From: Paracoccus sp. MKU1
GTDB lineage: Bacteria; Pseudomonadota; Alphaproteobacteria; Rhodobacterales; Rhodobacteraceae
DNA length: 64,000 nucleotides
Reading direction: 5' to 3'
Assembly: GCF_001447385.1 (NCBI RefSeq)
Contig: NZ_LLWQ01000064.1
Location: forward strand, 161,234-225,233
This document shows, piece after piece, positions 26,853 to 35,824 of this stretch. The notes under the pieces were generated by a model. That model was given only the letters and a program-made list of their open reading frames with translations. It searched no databases and was not told where the DNA came from. A program made the translations under genes and the position numbers. Position 1 is the first letter of the stretch. Every line of letters starts with the position of its first letter.

Positions 26853-28628
26853 ATGAGCGCCTATCGCAGCCATACCTGCGGCGAGTTGACCGCCGCTGCC
26901 GCCGGGTCCGAAGTCCGTCTGTCCGGCTGGGTCCACCGGGTCCGCGACCATGGCGGCGTGCTGTTCATCGACCTGCGCGACCATTACGGCATCACCCAGG
27001 TGATCGCCGACAGCGACTCGCCCGCCTTCCCGGCGCTGGAAAAGCTGCGCGCCGAGACGGTGATCCGCATCGACGGCAAGGTGAAGCTGCGCGACGCCAG
27101 CCTCGTCAACCCCAAGCTGCCGACCGGCGAGATCGAGGTCTATGCCACGGCGATGGAGGTGCTGGGCGCCTCGGACGACCTGCCGCTGCCGGTCTTCGGC
27201 GACCAGGACTATCCCGAGGAGACGCGGCTGGCCTATCGCTTCCTCGACCTGCGCCGCGACAGCCTGCACAACAACATCATGCTGCGCTCGCGCGTGGTGA
27301 AATGGCTGCGCGACGCGATGTGGGAGCAGGGCTTCACCGAGTTCCAGACCCCGATCATCACCGCCTCCTCGCCCGAGGGCGCGCGCGACTTCCTGGTGCC
27401 CTCGCGCCTGCATCCGGGCAAGTTCTACGCCCTGCCGCAGGCGCCGCAGCAGTTCAAGCAGCTGATCATGGTCGCGGGCTTCGACAAGTATTTCCAGATC
27501 GCGCCCTGCTTCCGCGACGAGGACCCGCGCGCCGACCGCTCGCCCACGGATTTCTACCAGCTCGACATGGAGATGTCCTTTGTCGAGCAGGAGGACGTGT
27601 TCCGCGCCATCCAGCCGGTGATCCAGGGCCTGTTCGAGGCCTTCGGCGGCGGCCGCCGCGTCGATGCGGACTGGCCGCGCATCCCCTATGCCGAGGCGAT
27701 GCTGAAATACGGCTCGGACAAGCCCGACCTGCGCAACCCCATCGAGATGCAGGTGGTCAGCGAGCATTTCCGCGGCTCGGGCTTTGGCATCTTCGCCAAG
27801 CTGCTCGAGCAGGAGGGCACCGAGGTCCGCGCCATCCCCGCGCCGGGCGGCGGCTCGCGCAAGTTCGCCGACCGCATGAACGCCTTCGCGCAACAGCAGG
27901 GCCTGCCCGGCATGGGCTATATCTTCTGGCGCAAGGCCGAGGACGGCTCGACCGAGGCTGCCGGTCCCATCGCCAAGGCGCTCGGCCATGACAAGACCGA
28001 GGCGATCCGCAGCCAGTTGGGCCTGGGCGAAGGCGATGCGGTCTTCTTCCTGGGCGGCAAGCCGGAAACCTTCGAGGCCATCGCCGGCCGTGCCCGCAAC
28101 GAGATCGGCCGCGAGCTGGGCCTGACCGACGAGCACCAGTTCAAATTCGCCTGGATCGTCGATTTCCCGATGTATGAGAAGGGCGAGGACGGCAGGATCG
28201 ACTTCAGCCACAACCCGTTCTCGATGCCGCAGGGCGGGATCGAGGCGCTGGACGGCGACCCGCTGGCGGTCAAGGGCTACCAATACGACCTCGCCTGCAA
28301 CGGCTACGAGCTGGTCTCGGGCGCGATCCGCAACCACCGGCCGGAGATCATGTTCCGGGCCTTCGAACTGGCCGGCTATGGCCGCGACGAGGTGGAGCGG
28401 CGCTTCGGCGGGCTGGTCAAGGCCTTCCGCTATGGCGCGCCCCCGCACGGCGGCTGTGCGGCGGGGATCGACCGCATCGTCATGCTGCTGGCCGACGAGG
28501 TGAACATCCGCGAGGTCATCATGTTCCCGATGAACCAGCGCGCCGAGGACCTGATGATGGGCGCCCCCAGCGAACCCACGAACGAGCAGCTGCGCGAGCT
28601 GCGCCTGCGTGTGCTGCCGCGCGAGTGA
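26853..28628 (+). CDS. aspS: Aspartyl-tRNA synthetase
   Basis: 591 residues, bacterial type. N-terminal OB-fold anticodon domain ([22 protein letters not shown]), class II motif 2 region ([19 protein letters not shown]), a bacterial GAD insertion in the middle, and class II motif 3 ([14 protein letters not shown]) near the C-terminus. Charges tRNA-Asp; whether it also charges tRNA-Asn (non-discriminating) cannot be decided by eye. AGGGGAAAAA precedes the ATG. A GC hairpin follows the stop. Confidence 0.97.
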   Translation: MSAYRSHTCGELTAAAAGSEVRLSGWVHRVRDHGGVLFIDLRDHYGITQVIADSDSPAFPALEKLRAETVIRIDGKVKLRDASLVNPKLPTGEIEVYATAMEVLGASDDLPLPVFGDQDYPEETRLAYRFLDLRRDSLHNNIMLRSRVVKWLRDAMWEQGFTEFQTPIITASSPEGARDFLVPSRLHPGKFYALPQAPQQFKQLIMVAGFDKYFQIAPCFRDEDPRADRSPTDFYQLDMEMSFVEQEDVFRAIQPVIQGLFEAFGGGRRVDADWPRIPYAEAMLKYGSDKPDLRNPIEMQVVSEHFRGSGFGIFAKLLEQEGTEVRAIPAPGGGSRKFADRMNAFAQQQGLPGMGYIFWRKAEDGSTEAAGPIAKALGHDKTEAIRSQLGLGEGDAVFFLGGKPETFEAIAGRARNEIGRELGLTDEHQFKFAWIVDFPMYEKGEDGRIDFSHNPFSMPQGGIEALDGDPLAVKGYQYDLACNGYELVSGAIRNHRPEIMFRAFELAGYGRDEVERRFGGLVKAFRYGAPPHGGCAAGIDRIVMLLADEVNIREVIMFPMNQRAEDLMMGAPSEPTNEQLRELRLRVLPRE

Positions 28629-28634
28629 CCCCGC

Positions 28635-28670
28635 TGCGGCGCATCGGCAGGGTCTTGCCGCGGCGCCGCA
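28635..28670 (+). terminator. GC hairpin downstream of aspS
   Basis: TGCGGCGC (28635-28642) pairs with GCGCCGCA (28663-28670), and inside it CGGCA (28645-28649) pairs with TGCCG (28656-28660), leaving a 6-base loop and a small internal loop. It begins 7 bases after the aspS stop. No T-run follows, so termination may be partial or Rho-assisted. Confidence 0.5.
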
Positions 28671-28754
28671 TCTGAAGAAAGCGTGAACTGACCCCGGGCC
28701 GGGATCATGCCATAACCTTGCATATGGGGCGATTTCCCCTGCAAGGATGATTGC

Positions 28755-30122
28755 ATGAGCTTTGGATTTCCCGAACTGGCGGCGATCCGTCTGGGCTTTG
28801 GCCTGTCGCCGCTGATGCCGCCGCCCGCCGATGCTGAGACGGTCCTGGCCGGGCCCGCCAATGCCGGCCCGGGGCCCGAGGCGATGACCACCACCAGGGC
28901 CAGCGAGATCGCGACGCTGTTCCGCGAGGGCCGCCTGGCCCGGCGCGAGGGCCGGCCCGAACCGCCCGAGACGCAGGAGGCCGACCGGCTGCTCGGCATC
29001 CTGCCGGCCGAGGATCTGCGGCGCCGGGTGATCCGCGCCCTGGACGATCCCATCGGCTTCGGCGAAAGGCTGGTGCAGTTCTGGAGCGACCATTTCACCG
29101 TCCGCGCCACCAACAAGGTGAACAACCCCCTGGCCATGGCCTTCGTGGACGAGGCGATCCGCCCGCATGTGAACGGCCGTTTCGAGGACATGTTCCTTGC
29201 TGCCGACACCCATCCGATGATGCTGGTCTATCTGGACCAGACTTCCAGCCGCGGGCCGGGCTCGCCTTTCGCCAAGGGTCGGCCCAAACGCAATTTCGGC
29301 CTGAACGAGAACCTCGCCCGCGAGGCGCTGGAGCTGCATTCGCTGGGCGTGGGCGCCGGCTATGAGCAGAAGGACGTGCGCGAACTGGCCGAGTTGCTGA
29401 CCGGGCTGAGCTTTACGCATCAGGAGGGTTTCGCCTTCAAGCCTGCTTGGGCCGAGCCGGGGGCCGAAACCGTGCTGGGCCAGGCCTATGGCGGCGGCCG
29501 GCGCGGCGGGCTGGACGACATCCGCGCCGCCTTTCGCGACATCGCCCGCCGGCCCGAGACGGCACAGTATCTGTCGCGCAAGTTGGCGGTGCATTTCGGC
29601 TCGGACCAGCCTTCCGAGGATCTGGTCGAGGCGATGGCGGCGGTTTGGCGCGACAGCGGCGGCGACCTGCCGCAGGTCTATCGCGTGCTGGTCACCCATC
29701 CCGACCTGGCCTCGGGCCTGCGGCAAAAGGTGCGCCAGCCCTTCGATTTCTGCGTGGCCGGGCTGCGGGCGCTGGGCATCCGCGGCGAACAGGTCGCGCG
29801 GCTGGAACTGCCGAATTTCCGCCGCATCGCCTGGGGCCCGGTCGAGGCCATGGGCCAGCCCTGGGGCCGGCCCAAGGGTCCGGACGGCTGGCCGGAAGAC
29901 GCCGATGCCTGGATCGCGCCGCAGACGCTGGCCGCGCGCATCAACTGGTCGCTGCGCATCCCCCGCCTGCTGCTGGACGAACTGCCCGACCCGCGCGAGA
30001 TGCTGGTCTCGGCCTTCGGCGGCACGCAATCGGCGGAGCTGGCCTGGGCCGTGCCCAAGGCGGAATCCGCCGCCGAAGGCGTGGCGCTGATCCTCGCCTC
30101 GGGCGATTTCAACCGGCGATAG
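28755..30122 (+). CDS. DUF1800 family protein
   Basis: 455 residues. LVQFWSDHFTVR near residue 97 and the family core NENLAREALELHSLGVGAGY mark DUF1800, followed by VRELAELLTGLSF and a C-terminal block ending SGDFNRR. DUF1800 genes are almost always paired with DUF1501, as here (10-base gap). Function is unknown; no signal peptide is visible. AAGGATG precedes the ATG. The pair may form a cell-envelope complex, since the partner has a Tat-type signal. Confidence 0.9.
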   Translation: MSFGFPELAAIRLGFGLSPLMPPPADAETVLAGPANAGPGPEAMTTTRASEIATLFREGRLARREGRPEPPETQEADRLLGILPAEDLRRRVIRALDDPIGFGERLVQFWSDHFTVRATNKVNNPLAMAFVDEAIRPHVNGRFEDMFLAADTHPMMLVYLDQTSSRGPGSPFAKGRPKRNFGLNENLAREALELHSLGVGAGYEQKDVRELAELLTGLSFTHQEGFAFKPAWAEPGAETVLGQAYGGGRRGGLDDIRAAFRDIARRPETAQYLSRKLAVHFGSDQPSEDLVEAMAAVWRDSGGDLPQVYRVLVTHPDLASGLRQKVRQPFDFCVAGLRALGIRGEQVARLELPNFRRIAWGPVEAMGQPWGRPKGPDGWPEDADAWIAPQTLAARINWSLRIPRLLLDELPDPREMLVSAFGGTQSAELAWAVPKAESAAEGVALILASGDFNRR

Positions 30123-30132
30123 GAGAGGGCTG

Positions 30133-31314
30133 ATGCTGACACTGGACCGACGCCTGTTTCTGAAGGGGGCCGCGCTGATCGGCTGCTCGGCCGCGGCGCA
30201 TCCGCTGATGAACTCGATGACCTTCGCCGCGCTTCCGGGCGAGAACCGGCTGGTCGTCATCATCCTGCGCGGCGCCATGGACGGGCTGGATGCGATCCAG
30301 CCCTATGGCGACCCGATGCTGCGCAAGCTGCGCCGCAATCTTTCGGTCGGGCCGGAAAACGGCGCGCCGGACCTCGACGGCTTCTATGCGCTGCATCCGC
30401 GGCTCGAACCGCTTCTGCCGCTGTGGCAAAAGGGCGAGCTGGCCTTTGCCCATGCCGTCTCGACCCCCTATCGCGACAAGCGCAGCCATTTCGACGGCCA
30501 GGACGTGCTCGAGGCGGGGACCGGCAACGACCTGCCGGTGGACCGGCGGGTGGGCGGCTGGCTGAACCGGCTGTTGCAGGCCACGCCCGGCGCCAAGGCC
30601 GAGACCGCCTATGCCGTGGGGGTCGAGCAGATGCGTATCCTGACCGGCAAGGCCGCGCATCTCAGCTGGGCGCCGCGCGCCTGGCTGAAACTGTCGCCGC
30701 AGGCGCAGATGCTGCTGGAGCATGTCTATCACGACGACCCGCTGTTCCGCACGGCGGCGCAGGATGCGGTGCAGATCAGCGCCGAAACCACGGATGTCGG
30801 CAAGAACTCGGGGCCGACCGCCGATGCCCAGGCGCTGGCCGCCTTTACCGCCAGCCGGCTGAACGCGGAAAGCCGCATTGCCGCCTTCTCGATCCCCGGC
30901 TGGGACAGCCATGCCAACCAGCCGGTGGTGCTGGGCCGGGCGCTGGAGCGGCTGGCGGCGGCGATCCTGAAGCTGCGCGAGGGGCTGGGCGAGAACTGGG
31001 GACGCACCACGGTGCTGGCCATGACCGAATTCGGCCGCACCGTGGGCGAGAACGGTTCGGGCGGCACCGATCACGGCACCGGCGGCGCGCTGCTGATGGC
31101 CGGCGGCGCGATCCGGGGCGGGCGGGCCTTCGGCGACTGGCCGGGTCTGGGCGAGGGCCAGCTTTACGCCGATCGCGACCTGATGCCCACGCGCGACATC
31201 CGCGCCTATGCCGCCTGGGCGATGCACGGGTTGTTCGGGATCGGGCGCGACACGCTGGAGCGCGAGATCTTTCCCGGGCTTGATCTTGGGGGCGATCCGG
31301 GGATGCTGGCCTGA
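30133..31314 (+). CDS. DUF1501 family protein with Tat-type signal
   Basis: 393 residues. The N-terminus DRRLFLKGAALIGCSAAAHP carries the twin-arginine motif (RRLFLK), so it is probably exported folded by Tat. The body follows the alkaline-phosphatase/sulfatase-like fold of DUF1501: RGAMDGLDAIQPYGDP, RSHFDGQDVLE, WDSHANQ, AMTEFGRTVGENGSGGTDHG. The Asp/His set suggests a metal site. The substrate is unknown. AGGAGAGGG ribosome site. Follows DUF1800 in an operon. Confidence 0.9.
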   Translation: MLTLDRRLFLKGAALIGCSAAAHPLMNSMTFAALPGENRLVVIILRGAMDGLDAIQPYGDPMLRKLRRNLSVGPENGAPDLDGFYALHPRLEPLLPLWQKGELAFAHAVSTPYRDKRSHFDGQDVLEAGTGNDLPVDRRVGGWLNRLLQATPGAKAETAYAVGVEQMRILTGKAAHLSWAPRAWLKLSPQAQMLLEHVYHDDPLFRTAAQDAVQISAETTDVGKNSGPTADAQALAAFTASRLNAESRIAAFSIPGWDSHANQPVVLGRALERLAAAILKLREGLGENWGRTTVLAMTEFGRTVGENGSGGTDHGTGGALLMAGGAIRGGRAFGDWPGLGEGQLYADRDLMPTRDIRAYAAWAMHGLFGIGRDTLEREIFPGLDLGGDPGMLA

Positions 31315-31335
31315 GCCTTCGCCGGAGCTTCGCCG

Positions 31336-32331
31336 ATGCCCGAGGATTCCAATACCAGCCCCGTCCCGCGCCCTGCCGGCCGCAGCGCTGCGGATTCCGC
31401 CGACGCTTCCGGCCGCATGGGTCCGGCCGGCCAGGGCGCGGGCGCCGATCGCCATGGCGCTGACAGGCGCCTGGAGGATGACGCCGCCGATCCCGCCTGC
31501 TTGCCTGATACCTTTGGATTCCCTTCGATGGTTGCCGATGACGCGGAGGGTGCCACTGGCGAAGCCGTCAGAACGCCCCACGGCGCCGGCCCGGTGGCCG
31601 CCAAGCGCCCAGCCGCCACAGGCCCAGCCGATCCCGGTGGCGCCTCCCGCCCCCACCGTCCGACCGGGCCTGTCGTCGCCGGCTTCACCCCGCCGCCGGC
31701 ACCTGGCCCCGTGCGGATCGAGGGGCGCCATGTGCGGCTGGAGCGGCTGGATCCAGGCCGTCATGCCGAGGATCTGTTCGCCGCCAATAGGGGGCAGGAC
31801 TGGGTCTGGGACTATCTGGGCTACGGTCCCTTCGCCGATCTGCCGGCCTATCGCGCCTGGCAGGCCGAGATGGCCGCCAGGACGGACCCGTATTTCTATG
31901 CCCTGCGCGACGGTGCGACGGGCAGGATCGGCGGGCTCGCCTCGTTCATGCGCATCGACCCGGCCAATGGGGTGATCGAGATCGGCCATATCGAGATCGC
32001 CCCCCCGATGCAGCGCACCCCGGCCGCGACCGAGGCGATCTCGCTGATGATCGGCTGGGCCTTCGGCGCGGGCTATCGCCGGGTCGAGTGGAAATGCGAT
32101 GCGCTGAACGCCCCCTCGCGCCGGGCCGCGCTGCGCTATGGCTTCACCTTCGAGGGCATCTTCCGCCAGCACATGATCTACAAGGGCCGCAACCGCGACA
32201 CGGCCTGGTATGCCATCATCGACTGTGACTGGCCGCGGCTTGCCCGGGCGCATCAGGCATGGCTCGCGCCCGCGAATTTCGATGCCCGGGGGCGCCAGCG
32301 GCAAAGCCTGTCGGCGCTGACCGGGACCTGA
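31336..32331 (+). CDS. GNAT acetyltransferase (RimJ/RimL-like) with an unusual N-terminal extension
   Basis: 331 residues. From about residue 127 it is a typical GNAT (IEGRHVRLERLDPGRHAEDL, IEIGHIEIAPPMQRTPAATE, a C-terminal YGFTFEGIFRQHMIYKGRNR). Family members usually begin with a short YGxPVGPVVPGW-like lead. Here DTFGFP (58-63) and GPVVAGFTPPPAPG (111-124) are separated by about 47 Ala/Pro/Gly/Arg-rich residues, and 57 further low-complexity residues precede them. The start at 31336 (CGGAG upstream, 21 bases after DUF1501) is therefore uncertain; Met28 at 31417 is an alternative. The enzyme part is secure. Confidence 0.8.
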   Translation: MPEDSNTSPVPRPAGRSAADSADASGRMGPAGQGAGADRHGADRRLEDDAADPACLPDTFGFPSMVADDAEGATGEAVRTPHGAGPVAAKRPAATGPADPGGASRPHRPTGPVVAGFTPPPAPGPVRIEGRHVRLERLDPGRHAEDLFAANRGQDWVWDYLGYGPFADLPAYRAWQAEMAARTDPYFYALRDGATGRIGGLASFMRIDPANGVIEIGHIEIAPPMQRTPAATEAISLMIGWAFGAGYRRVEWKCDALNAPSRRAALRYGFTFEGIFRQHMIYKGRNRDTAWYAIIDCDWPRLARAHQAWLAPANFDARGRQRQSLSALTGT

Positions 32332-32335
32332 ACGG

Positions 32336-33064
32336 TCAGGAGATGCGGGCGGCCGTCAGCCGGTCCTGCACCAGCCCGCTGATCCGGGCCAGGTCGGTGG
32401 CCAGCGCCCGGCCCTGGGCATGGTCGCGCGCCAGCGCCGTCGCCGCATCCTCCAGCATGCGGTCATGGGCCGAACGCGCCACCCCGGCCAGGAAGCGCGC
32501 GATATAGTCGATGGCCGCCGTGTCGTCGGCCTGCGCCAGCACATCGGCGACATGCGCCAGATCGTCGCGCAGCGCCTCGGGATCCGCGGCGATCACATCG
32601 TCGGGCACGAGGCGCAGTCCCTGGGGCCGTGCCTCGGGCGGCAGGGCGGCCAGGATCGCCTCCTGGAAGACGGCCAGGCTTTCGATGGGCTTGGCCAGGA
32701 AACCGTCCGCCCCCGCCGCAAGCGCGGCGGCGCGATTCGCCGGATCGCCCGAAATGCCCAGGATCACCGGCACCCGGGGCATGGCCCGCGCGACGGTCGC
32801 GATCATCTCGGCGCCGTCGCCATCGGGCAGGCCCATGTCCACGATCACCGCGCCCGGCCGATAGGTCTGAAGATGCCGCAGCGCCGCGCGGATGCTGTCG
32901 GCCCGGCGGATGCGCGCGCCGGAGCGCAGGCACAGCAGGCGCACCGCCTCGGAGGCGACGCGCGAATCCTCGACCACCAGCACCGTCAGGCCGGTCAGGG
33001 GCCGGTCGGGCAGGGTGGCCCGCCAGGTGGGAAAGTCCTCCGCACCGATGCTTTCCTGTTCCAT
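32336..33064 (-). CDS. Response regulator, stand-alone receiver domain
   Basis: 242 residues. Receiver domain at about residues 27-145: acidic pocket in VVEDSR, phospho-acceptor Asp in VIVDMGLPDGDG, Ser in GISGDP and conserved Lys in FLAKPIES. The C-terminal 90 residues are helical (AHVADVLAQ, YIARFLAGVARSAHDRMLED) without a DNA-binding motif; an HPt-like role for the His is possible but weak. No cognate kinase is nearby. Convergent with the GNAT gene, 4 bases apart. Confidence 0.85.
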   Translation of the reverse strand: MEQESIGAEDFPTWRATLPDRPLTGLTVLVVEDSRVASEAVRLLCLRSGARIRRADSIRAALRHLQTYRPGAVIVDMGLPDGDGAEMIATVARAMPRVPVILGISGDPANRAAALAAGADGFLAKPIESLAVFQEAILAALPPEARPQGLRLVPDDVIAADPEALRDDLAHVADVLAQADDTAAIDYIARFLAGVARSAHDRMLEDAATALARDHAQGRALATDLARISGLVQDRLTAARIS

Positions 33065-33201
33065 CTTGCAAAATCCTCACTGGGAATCACCGTCTGCCCA
33101 CGAGGATTGCGCGATTTCCCTAAGAAGCGGTTAACGGCGGTTTCTTTTCCTTCCCCCCGCCGCGCTCTGGCCCTAGAAGGGCGCAAACGACGGAGGAAGT
33201 G

Positions 33202-33606
33202 ATGATCGGACGCCTGAACCATGTCGCCATCGCCGTGCCCGACCTCAAGGCCGCGGCCGCGCAATATGAAAACAGCCTCGGCGCCAAGGTGGGAGCGCCG
33301 CAGGACGAGCCCGACCACGGCGTCACCGTCGTCTTCATCGAGCTGCCGAACACCAAGATCGAGCTGCTCTATCCCCTGGGCGAGGACAGCCCGATCAAGA
33401 GCTTTCTGGAAAAGAACCCCTCGGGCGGCATCCATCACATGTGCTTCGAGGTCGAGGATATCCTGGCCGCCCGCGACAAGCTGAAGGCCGAGGGCGCGCG
33501 GGTGCTGGGCAATGGCGAGCCCAAGATCGGCGCGCATGGCAAGCCGGTGCTGTTCCTGCATCCCAAGGACTTCAACGGCTGCCTGATCGAACTGGAGCAG
33601 GTCTGA
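33202..33606 (+). CDS. mce: Methylmalonyl-CoA/ethylmalonyl-CoA epimerase
   Basis: 134 residues, vicinal-oxygen-chelate fold. Metal ligands lie in NHVAIAVPDL (His), GGIHHMCFEV (His) and CLIELEQ (Glu), with VVFIELPNTKIELLYPLG between. It interconverts the (2R)- and (2S)-methylmalonyl-CoA epimers; in Rhodobacteraceae the enzyme also serves the ethylmalonyl-CoA pathway. The ATG at 33202 with GGAGG 6 bases upstream is preferred over the adjacent GTG. Coupled by ATGA overlap to DUF1467. Confidence 0.94.
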   Translation: MIGRLNHVAIAVPDLKAAAAQYENSLGAKVGAPQDEPDHGVTVVFIELPNTKIELLYPLGEDSPIKSFLEKNPSGGIHHMCFEVEDILAARDKLKAEGARVLGNGEPKIGAHGKPVLFLHPKDFNGCLIELEQV

Positions 33607-33866
33607 TGAGCCTGACCGGGGGCATCGTCCTTTACGCCGTGCTGTGGTTTCTGGTGCTGTTCGTGCTGCTGCCGATCGGCCAGCAAAGCCAGGCCGATGT
33701 GGGGCAGGTGACGCCCGGCACCCCCGCCGGCGCCCCGCACGAGCCCAAGCTGAAAAAGAAGGCGCTGTGGGCGACGCTGATCGCCGGGCTGATCTGGGGC
33801 GTGATCGCCTATGTCGTCATCGCCGGCGTCATCACCCGCGCCGATCTCGAGGCCTGGACGAGCTGA
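33606..33866 (+). CDS. DUF1467 small membrane protein
   Basis: 86 residues with two membrane segments (GIVLYAVLWFLVLFVLLPIG and ALWATLIAGLIWGVIAYVVI), as in DUF1467 proteins that regularly follow the epimerase gene in Alphaproteobacteria. It shares one base with the mce stop. Function unknown. Its 3' end overlaps the convergent EI24 gene by 35 bases. Confidence 0.88.
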   Translation: MSLTGGIVLYAVLWFLVLFVLLPIGQQSQADVGQVTPGTPAGAPHEPKLKKKALWATLIAGLIWGVIAYVVIAGVITRADLEAWTS

Positions 33867-34533
33867 GATGGTAGAGGTGGGTAAAGCCCGCCGCCGCCAG
33901 CACCGGGACGACCACGTTCAGCACCGGCACCGTCAGCAAGAGCGCGATCAACACCCCCAGCGCCGTGGCTTGCGCGGTCAGGCTGCGGCGCAGCGCGGTC
34001 GCCTGCGGCTCGTGCAGGTGGCGCCGCGCCGCCATCTGGAAGAACTCGCGGCCCAGAAGCCAGCCGTTGCCGCCATAGAACAGCAGCGAGGCCAACGGGC
34101 CGAGGAAAGGCGTCAGCACCAGCGTCACCAGCGTGACCAGGATCACCGCGCCCATGACGGCGAGCGATTCCCAGAGCCCGCTCCAGAAATCGACCGGCAG
34201 GCCCTGGGCGGCGGGATAATGCGTCCGCTCGACCGCCTCCGAGACGCGCTCGGCGAACAGCCCCGAAAAGCCGGCCGCGACCGGTGCCATCAGGAAGATG
34301 CTCATCAGCGGGAACAGCAGCAGCGAGCTCCAGGACAGCGTGGGGGCCAGCGGGACGGTGCCGATCCAGGGCAGGGTCAGCGTCTCGGGCGCAAAGGCGC
34401 GGATCGCCCAGAAGGCGCCGGCTTGCAGCGCCACGAACAGCGCCAGCGTCAGGGCCACGCCAAGCGCGACCACGCCGAAGATGCGCGGCCGCAGCAGGTC
34501 GCCCCAGGCGAGGACCAGTGCCCGCAGCACCAT
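33832..34533 (-). CDS. EI24-domain (CysZ-like) membrane protein
   Basis: 233 residues with about four to five long hydrophobic stretches (FGVVALGVALTLALFVALQA, VMGAVILVTLVTLVLTPFLG, ALGVLIALLLTVPVLNVVVP) and the family block WLLGREFFQMAARRHL. The EI24/CysZ family includes a sulfate transporter in E. coli; a sulfate role here is only a possibility. The start shares one base with the nitroreductase stop (TGATG), and the 3' end overlaps DUF1467 from the opposite strand. Confidence 0.85.
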   Translation of the reverse strand: MVLRALVLAWGDLLRPRIFGVVALGVALTLALFVALQAGAFWAIRAFAPETLTLPWIGTVPLAPTLSWSSLLLFPLMSIFLMAPVAAGFSGLFAERVSEAVERTHYPAAQGLPVDFWSGLWESLAVMGAVILVTLVTLVLTPFLGPLASLLFYGGNGWLLGREFFQMAARRHLHEPQATALRRSLTAQATALGVLIALLLTVPVLNVVVPVLAAAGFTHLYHLSSSRPRDRRG

Positions 34534-35123
34534 CAGAGGAAGGTCGTCTTGGCCGCGACATCCGGGCGCGGACGTTCGGGCGGGGTAGCGCCGCGCCGGC
34601 CGATATGGATCAGGCCGACAATGCGCTCGTCCTCGCCGATGCCCAGATGCGTGCGGGCGAAATCCGGCTGCGCCGCCGGGCCGGTCAGCCAGGCGGCGCC
34701 ATAGCCCGCCGCCAGCGCCGCGTTCAGCAGTTCCAGGCAGACCGCGCCGGCCGACAGGAACTGTTCCCATTCCGGGATCTTGGGGCTTTCGACCGGGGCC
34801 GAGACCACCGCCACGATCACCGGCGAGGCGAAGGCCGATCGGGCCTTTTCCACCGCCGCCTCGTCGCCGCCCGAGGCCGCGACATGCTCGGCCAGCACCG
34901 GGGCCAGCCGGTCCAGCGTCGCGCGCTCCAGCACCAGGAAGCGCCAGGGCTCCAGCTTGCCATGGTCGGGCACGCGGGCGGCCATCTCCAGCAACTCCGC
35001 CAGCGCCTCGCGCGAGGGGGCGGGGCCGGTCAGCAGCTTCGGCGGGTGCGAGCGGCGGCGGCGCAGGAAGGCCAGGGTGGCGGGGTCGGCATGTTCCATT
35101 CGGTCCTCGTCGGGTTCGCGCAT
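34533..35123 (-). CDS. Nitroreductase family protein (YdjA-like)
   Basis: 196 residues. FLRRRRSHPPKLL near the N-terminus contacts FMN phosphate in this family; ARVPDHGKLEPWRFLVLE, AGAVCLELLNAALAAGYG and IVGLIHIGRRG are typical of single-domain nitroreductases such as YdjA/TdsD. An FMN-dependent NAD(P)H oxidoreductase with unknown substrate. Met at 35123 has GGAGG 8 bases upstream; the shorter start at 35099 is possible. Couples into the EI24 gene. Confidence 0.88.
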   Translation of the reverse strand: MREPDEDRMEHADPATLAFLRRRRSHPPKLLTGPAPSREALAELLEMAARVPDHGKLEPWRFLVLERATLDRLAPVLAEHVAASGGDEAAVEKARSAFASPVIVAVVSAPVESPKIPEWEQFLSAGAVCLELLNAALAAGYGAAWLTGPAAQPDFARTHLGIGEDERIVGLIHIGRRGATPPERPRPDVAAKTTFL

Positions 35124-35205
35124 GTCCTGGCCTCCAGATAGCCGGGCCGGTCCGCCGGCACCAGCCGGCATTGCCTTTTTCACCGCGCCGGGCTTGAAAG
35201 GGGGC

Positions 35206-35454
35206 ATGACCGATCTGAGCCATCTTGCCCGGCCCGGCGCCCAAATCGCCGTGCGCGTCACGCCACGCGCCTCGCGCAATGCGGTGATCCCGGACGGAGA
35301 GCTGATTCGCGTCACCGTCACCACAGTGCCCGAGGACGGCAAGGCCAATGCCGCCGTGGCCAAGCTGCTGGCCAAGGCGCTGGGGGTGGCCAAGTCGCGG
35401 CTGGTGCTGGTTCGCGGCGCGACCTCGCGCGACAAGCTGTTTCGCATCGACTAG
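35206..35454 (+). CDS. DUF167 (YggU-like) protein
   Basis: 82 residues. IAVRVTPRASRNAV and the core DGKANAAVAKLLAKALGVAKSR define DUF167/YggU, a small conserved alpha/beta protein of unknown function. AAAGGGGGC precedes the ATG. The stop overlaps the end of a convergent small gene by 4 bases, and the start is divergent from the nitroreductase gene across 82 bases. Confidence 0.9.
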   Translation: MTDLSHLARPGAQIAVRVTPRASRNAVIPDGELIRVTVTTVPEDGKANAAVAKLLAKALGVAKSRLVLVRGATSRDKLFRID

Positions 35455-35702
35455 CCGCGTTGCAGCCGGTAATTGCCCTCGGGCAGGTTCAGCGCGGCGC
35501 GCAGTTCTTCCAGCTGTTCGATGGTCAGGACGATCTGCGCCAGCTCGCCGGTATCGGGGTCGAATTGCTCGACCACCACCCGGTCCTCGAAGCTGTGGAT
35601 GACGACATCCTCGTTCAGCGGCCGCGAGCCGAGCTCGGTCTCGGGCAGTTCGTCGATCAGGGTGATGACGGTCGCGTCGAAATCATGCTCGATGGTGAAC
35701 AT
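35451..35702 (-). CDS. Small conserved hypothetical protein
   Basis: 83 residues, acidic, no signal peptide or membrane segment. Sequence is regular (MFTIEHDFDATVITLIDE, then FEDRVVVEQFDPDTGELAQI and a Leu-rich helix). It looks like a folded cytoplasmic protein but I do not recognise the family. The chosen start has GGAAGGAC upstream; the frame extends further without coding character. Divergent from the M48 lipoprotein across 122 bases. Confidence 0.7.
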   Translation of the reverse strand: MFTIEHDFDATVITLIDELPETELGSRPLNEDVVIHSFEDRVVVEQFDPDTGELAQIVLTIEQLEELRAALNLPEGNYRLQRG

Positions 35703-35824
35703 GGCTGTCCTTCCGTGCTTTTTGCAACAATCGCGTGATATTGCGGCTTGGGCAAGCCCGGGGCTTGGCGCGGCAGGAAAGGCGCGGCTAGAGTGGCGCA
35801 AACCAAGGTGTGCGGGGGCGGCAG

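Noticed and set aside
26145..30278. Very long open frame on the minus strand across CPBP, aspS and DUF1800
   Set aside because: It lies antisense to three clear genes and its translation is rich in Arg, Gly, His, Gln and Asp without domain motifs, as expected for the complement of high-GC codons.
32336..32600. HPt phosphotransfer domain at the C-terminus of the response regulator
   Set aside because: One His in a helical stretch (SAHDRMLED) is not enough; the surrounding HPt consensus is missing.
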